Shown here piece by piece: positions 53,778 through 56,870 of a stretch of 56,870 nt of DNA. This stretch comes from Bacteroidales bacterium. GTDB lineage: Bacteria; Bacteroidota; Bacteroidia; Bacteroidales; UBA932. The position numbers were made by a program, and so were the translations under genes. The stretch lies in the NCBI GenBank assembly GCA_017454265.1, contig JAFTDJ010000052.1:1-56870 (forward strand). The letters are read 5' to 3'. A model generated the notes under the pieces. That model was given only the letters and a program-made list of their open reading frames with translations, ran no database searches and was not told where the DNA came from. Numbering within the stretch: the stretch's first letter is position 1; each line of letters opens with the position of its first letter.

Positions 53778-55142
53778 TCAGACCCTGAAGAACTTGTCTA
53801 TCTGCTTGATAGTCTGAGGAAGAGCAAGGATGGCGACACGGTCGTAATCCTCTATCCGGGTATCGCCCACGGCGATGAAGGAATCGCTGCCGCGAACAAC
53901 ACCGGCAATAATGGCGTTCTCCGGAAAATCCAGGTCTTTGAGAGGTTTCTTGGTGACGGCGCTGCCGGGAGCCACGGTATATTCGATAATCTCGGCGTTA
54001 CTGCCGGACATATACTTCACGAAGCGAGCCTTGCCGGATAAAGTAAACTTGAATATCTTGCCGGCCGTTACCAGTTTTTTGTTGATTACAGTATCAACGC
54101 CCATCTCCTCGGCAAGACGAATGTACTCGATATTCTCGACCTCTGCGACGGTACGCGCAACGCCGAATTTCTTTGCCACCACGCATGAGAGGACATTGCT
54201 CTCGTCGCTGTCTGTGAGGGCAATAAAGGCGTCGTAATCGCGTATCCCCTCCTCGTAAAGAAAATCCGAATTGCTGCCATCCCCGTTTGCAATCATCACA
54301 GTGTCGGGCAGGCGTTCAGACAAGGCGATGCAGCGCTCCTTATCTTTTTCAATTATTTTCACGGCCGTCATCTGCGGCGCCAGCGTCCTTGCGACCATCT
54401 CCCCAATAGGCGCGCCGCCAAGAATCATCACCTTGCTTATCGCCTTGTCTGTCTTTCCGAAATACTTGACGATACTCTTCATGCCCTCACGTTTAGACAC
54501 CGTAAACAACAAATCGCCGAAAAGGAACTTGGTATCGAACTTAGGAATAATGGTCTTCTCGTCCCTGGATATTGCAATAATACGGAAAAGCGATGTTTCC
54601 TCGGGCGTCATCATCTGGATGAATTCCTCGAGCTTGAGATCCACCATCGGAGAGTCCTCATCGATCTTGAAGACGGATATCTGCAGTTTTCCGTGCGCAA
54701 AATCCATGGTATCGGAAGATGAAACGTGCTTCAGGGAACTTACTATTTCATCCGCGGCGCTCTTCTCGGGATAAAACATAAGTTCTATACCCAGTTCCTT
54801 GAACAGCAGACGGTTCTCCGCAGCCAGGTAATCTTCGTCGTTGATGCGCGCAATCACTTTGGCCGCCCCGAGCTGTTTGGCCAGTAAGGCGCCTACGATG
54901 TTCACCTCCTGGGTCGTAAAAGGATAGACGGCGATAAACAGGTCTGCCCGGGCCACTCCGGCATCCCGCAAAGTCTTGATAGACGAAGGGTTGCCGAGGA
55001 ACGTCTCCACGTCGGCATACCCGCTCAGCGCAGTGAGCCTGTGGGAATCGTTGTCGATCACCGTGACCTCGTTGGCCTCGGCCCGAAGCATCTTGGCAAG
55101 GTGTGAGCCAATCTCACCTGCTCCTTCAATAACTATCTTCAT
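53778..55142 (-). CDS. trkA: Trk potassium uptake regulator TrkA
   Basis: 454 residues with two RCK repeats. The first (~1-220) begins GAGEIGSHLAKML with the acidic DNDSHRL nucleotide contact. The second begins GGAPIGEMVARTL at ~235. Each is followed by a TrkA-C half (FGDLLFTV; DRVAILAL). It gates the K+ channel TrkH by binding NAD(H) or ATP. trkH is not in the window. Its 5' end overlaps the GT2 gene by 17 bases. Confidence 0.9.
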   Translation of the reverse strand: MKIVIEGAGEIGSHLAKMLRAEANEVTVIDNDSHRLTALSGYADVETFLGNPSSIKTLRDAGVARADLFIAVYPFTTQEVNIVGALLAKQLGAAKVIARINDEDYLAAENRLLFKELGIELMFYPEKSAADEIVSSLKHVSSSDTMDFAHGKLQISVFKIDEDSPMVDLKLEEFIQMMTPEETSLFRIIAISRDEKTIIPKFDTKFLFGDLLFTVSKREGMKSIVKYFGKTDKAISKVMILGGAPIGEMVARTLAPQMTAVKIIEKDKERCIALSERLPDTVMIANGDGSNSDFLYEEGIRDYDAFIALTDSDESNVLSCVVAKKFGVARTVAEVENIEYIRLAEEMGVDTVINKKLVTAGKIFKFTLSGKARFVKYMSGSNAEIIEYTVAPGSAVTKKPLKDLDFPENAIIAGVVRGSDSFIAVGDTRIEDYDRVAILALPQTIKQIDKFFRV

Positions 55143-56172
55143 AACGTCTCAAATAAGTGAATATTCCACCTCCGCGCAGGAGGCTCTGCAATATAATGTT
55201 TATTTCGAAATATCCGTCAACACCTGCAACGGATACTTTATCGTTACGTTCTGGAGACCGAAGCTTCCTATAGCCCTTGTGGGCGCGCCATACCGCCCTG
55301 AAGCAGGCGGGGCGGAAGCTGAACAGGTAAATGAGCGCAGAAACGCCGTCCAGGAACATTCGGAAGCGTATCCGCCGGTACGCTTTCCTCCGGCCTATAG
55401 TAGAAGGCAGGTTATTGTCAAGGAGCAGCAGGTTGTTTCGGTAGTTCAGCTCAAGTTTCCACGGAGAATCAGGCGCAAGGGTTCCGCCTCCCAGGTGCCA
55501 TACGGTACTTTGCGGTATCACGTCAACCGTGTATCCCCTCAGCTGCGCCCGCCAGCAATAGTCTATTTCCTCCATGTGCGCAAAGAAACGTCCGTCGAGG
55601 CCGCCCAGATCCCGCCAAAGGGAGGAACGCGTCAGCAGGCAAGCGCCGCTCACCCATAGTATGCCGGACGCTCTGTCATACTGCCCCCTGTCGGGCTCGG
55701 TACGCTTGAGCACACGTCCGCGGCAGAAAGGATAGCCATACCTGTCTATACGGCCGCCCGCCGCGCCTGCATATTCGAAGATGTCAGTCCGCGTCCAACC
55801 GTCTCCATGTGGCAGCAGGGCATGCAGTTTGGGGCCGCAAATCCCGCATCGGGGATGCGTATCCATATACTCAACAAGCGGCTCCAGCCATCCGGGTGAC
55901 ACCATGATGTCGGAATTGACGAGCAGATAATACTCCGCCTCAACCTGGGCGAGAGCACGGTTGTAACCGCCTGTGAACCCGTAGTTTGAGCCAAGCGCAA
56001 TTGTACGCAGGCCGGGAAATTCCCTGGAGAGGAACTCCAGGGAGCCGTCGGCAGAACCGCTGTCTGCAACTATCACCTCCGCGTCCTCGGGGCACGAAGC
56101 CACAAGTGCAGGCAGGAACGCCCGCAGGTATCGCTCCGTGTTCCAGTTGAGTATGACGACGGCCGTTTTCAT
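55126..56172 (-). CDS. Family 2 glycosyltransferase
   Basis: 348 residues. GT-A fold: TAVVILNWNTERYL, VADSGSADGS, NYGFTGGYNRAL, LVNSDIMV (DxD-like), and FFAHMEEIDYCWRAQLRGY. Typical of rhamnosyltransferase-like GT2 enzymes, with a membrane-associated stretch near 280. It starts three bases after the SlyD stop and overlaps trkA, so the three share an operon. The functional link is unclear. Confidence 0.85.
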   Translation of the reverse strand: MKTAVVILNWNTERYLRAFLPALVASCPEDAEVIVADSGSADGSLEFLSREFPGLRTIALGSNYGFTGGYNRALAQVEAEYYLLVNSDIMVSPGWLEPLVEYMDTHPRCGICGPKLHALLPHGDGWTRTDIFEYAGAAGGRIDRYGYPFCRGRVLKRTEPDRGQYDRASGILWVSGACLLTRSSLWRDLGGLDGRFFAHMEEIDYCWRAQLRGYTVDVIPQSTVWHLGGGTLAPDSPWKLELNYRNNLLLLDNNLPSTIGRRKAYRRIRFRMFLDGVSALIYLFSFRPACFRAVWRAHKGYRKLRSPERNDKVSVAGVDGYFEINIILQSLLRGGGIFTYLRRYEDSY

Positions 56173-56175
56173 CGG

Positions 56176-56766
56176 TTATTCTCCGCCGCCACAATCCCCC
56201 TGGCAGCCGCAATCGCCGTCGCAGTCTTCACAGCCGCCTTCTTTGCAGCCGCCGTGGCAGCCGCCGCAACCGCCTTCCGGCGGGAGGTATTCTCCGTGCA
56301 GGCCTTCCTTCAGTTCCTTTTCCGTAGCCTCGCGCACAGATTCCACCTTACCCGTGAAATGCAGGGTCTTGCCCGCCATGGGATGGTTGAAATCCATGGT
56401 GACGGTATCTTTTTCCACGTCTATTATAACGCCGCGGACCACCTGCCCTTCGCCGTTCAGCATAGGAAGCGTGCGCCCGGTCTGAAGGAGGTCGGCAGGC
56501 ACCTTACCATCAATCCGGAAGGCATCCATTGGAATTCTTGCAATATAACCGGGATTGTACTGGCCGTATCCCTCGGAAGGGGGCAGGGTGAATTCAAAAG
56601 CGTCTCCGGGCATTTTCCCTTCGAGCGCAGCTTCGAATTTAGGGAGCAGCATTCCGGTACCGTGTATGTATTCCAGGGGGGCGTCGGAACCCGCCTTGTC
56701 GGCGATCTGCCCTTCGACTTCCAACTCGTAGCTCACCGCCACGACCTTTTCTTTTTCTATTTTCAT
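56176..56766 (-). CDS. slyD: SlyD-like FKBP-type peptidyl-prolyl isomerase
   Basis: 196 residues from the Met at 56766. The alternative Met at 56778 would lie at the start of transcription. FKBP core (VVAVSYELEVEG, EYIHGTGMLLPKFEAALEGK) with the IF insert (~70-130), DFNHPMAGKTLHF, and a Cys/His/Gly-rich tail (GGCGGCHGGC and beyond) that would bind nickel or other metals. The window's trigger factor lacks a PPIase domain, so this may be a main cytosolic isomerase. Confidence 0.9.
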   Translation of the reverse strand: MKIEKEKVVAVSYELEVEGQIADKAGSDAPLEYIHGTGMLLPKFEAALEGKMPGDAFEFTLPPSEGYGQYNPGYIARIPMDAFRIDGKVPADLLQTGRTLPMLNGEGQVVRGVIIDVEKDTVTMDFNHPMAGKTLHFTGKVESVREATEKELKEGLHGEYLPPEGGCGGCHGGCKEGGCEDCDGDCGCQGDCGGGE

Positions 56767-56785
56767 TTTTATGAGCATTAAAATG

Positions 56786-56793
56786 CAAAGTTA
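56786..56793 (-). promoter_or_regulatory. -7 box of slyD operon promoter
   Basis: TAACTTTG on the minus strand, start of transcription near 56779. The -33 position reads CTG rather than TTG. Confidence 0.45.
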
Positions 56794-56806
56794 ATTATTT
56801 TTTCCT

Positions 56807-56814
56807 TACCTTTG
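56807..56814 (+). promoter_or_regulatory. -7 box of the right-edge gene
   Basis: TACCTTTG, nine bases before the ATG at 56823, implying a nearly leaderless mRNA. No TTG at -33. Confidence 0.45.
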
Positions 56815-56822
56815 CAGTCCGT

Positions 56823-56870
56823 ATGAAATACGGATTCGACAACGAGAAATATCTCAAAATTCAATCAGAA
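56823..56870 (+). CDS. DUF1846-family protein, 5' fragment
   Basis: Only 16 codons are inside the window. They read KYGFDNEKYLKIQSE after the Met, which matches the N-terminus of DUF1846 (UPF0371) proteins as I remember it. The family is usually ~500 residues with no settled function. The gene runs off the right edge. Confidence 0.6.
   Translation, partial: MKYGFDNEKYLKIQSE

Overview
The window reads as chromosomal DNA from a member of the Bacteroidales, probably an uncultured gut lineage. The evidence is: promoters of the Bacteroidetes type (TTG, 19-21 bases, TAnnTTTG) ahead of many genes; a type V pilus (Mfa/Fim) locus; fimbrillin-like lipoproteins; a serine palmitoyltransferase for bacterial sphingolipids; a split glycine decarboxylase (gcvPA/gcvPB); and the small bacterial SRP RNA. 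No species can be named from the sequence alone.

Region 1 (1-13.7 kb, minus strand) is an accessory surface-protein island, visibly more AT-rich than the rest. It holds four large lipoproteins. One joins a fimbrillin-like domain to a VWA-like domain, Ig-like domains and three FISUMP (Fibrobacter major paralogous) domains. The other three share a near-identical fimbrillin-like N-terminus but carry different C-termini: unknown, leucine-rich repeats, or leucine-rich repeats plus a GLUG-like tract. Two tiny genes of 44 and 41 codons, related to each other, sit directly ahead of two of these lipoprotein genes. The gaps ahead of the other two hold two near-identical copies of a ~420-bp element transcribed in the opposite (+) direction. 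Each copy has its own promoter, a structured leader ending in a terminator-like hairpin, a 55-56 codon ORF and a distal hairpin. This element is the best candidate for something undescribed.

Region 2 (14-28.7 kb) is housekeeping. It holds a trigger factor without a PPIase domain, a PgpH-type HD phosphodiesterase, a short-chain dehydrogenase next to serine palmitoyltransferase (probably two steps of sphingolipid synthesis), gyrB, an outer-membrane barrel and a large TPR protein. Going the other way are ftsE, a phosphoglucomutase/phosphomannomutase, cytidine deaminase and the SRP RNA.

Region 3 (28.8-36.7 kb, minus) is a tightly overlapped seven-gene operon around the glycine cleavage system: an unknown protein, a lipoate ligase-GcvT fusion, gcvH, gcvPA, gcvPB, a calcineurin-like phosphoesterase and an SDR. 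An arginase-fold gene diverges from it through an overlapping promoter pair.

Region 4 (37.3-42.8 kb) is a type V pilus operon headed by a short SSB: ssb, fimbrillin, Mfa2-like anchor, large tip-like lipoprotein. A zinc-finger gene follows, converging on secA. Region 5 (42.8-56.9 kb) has secA, a polysaccharide locus (two GT2 glycosyltransferases, a DUF616 protein, a flippase fused to a TupA-like ATP-grasp domain), tRNA-Gly(CCC), a TMEM43-family protein, an HI0933-family flavoprotein, and a SlyD-GT2-TrkA operon. The right edge holds the first codons of a probable DUF1846 protein.
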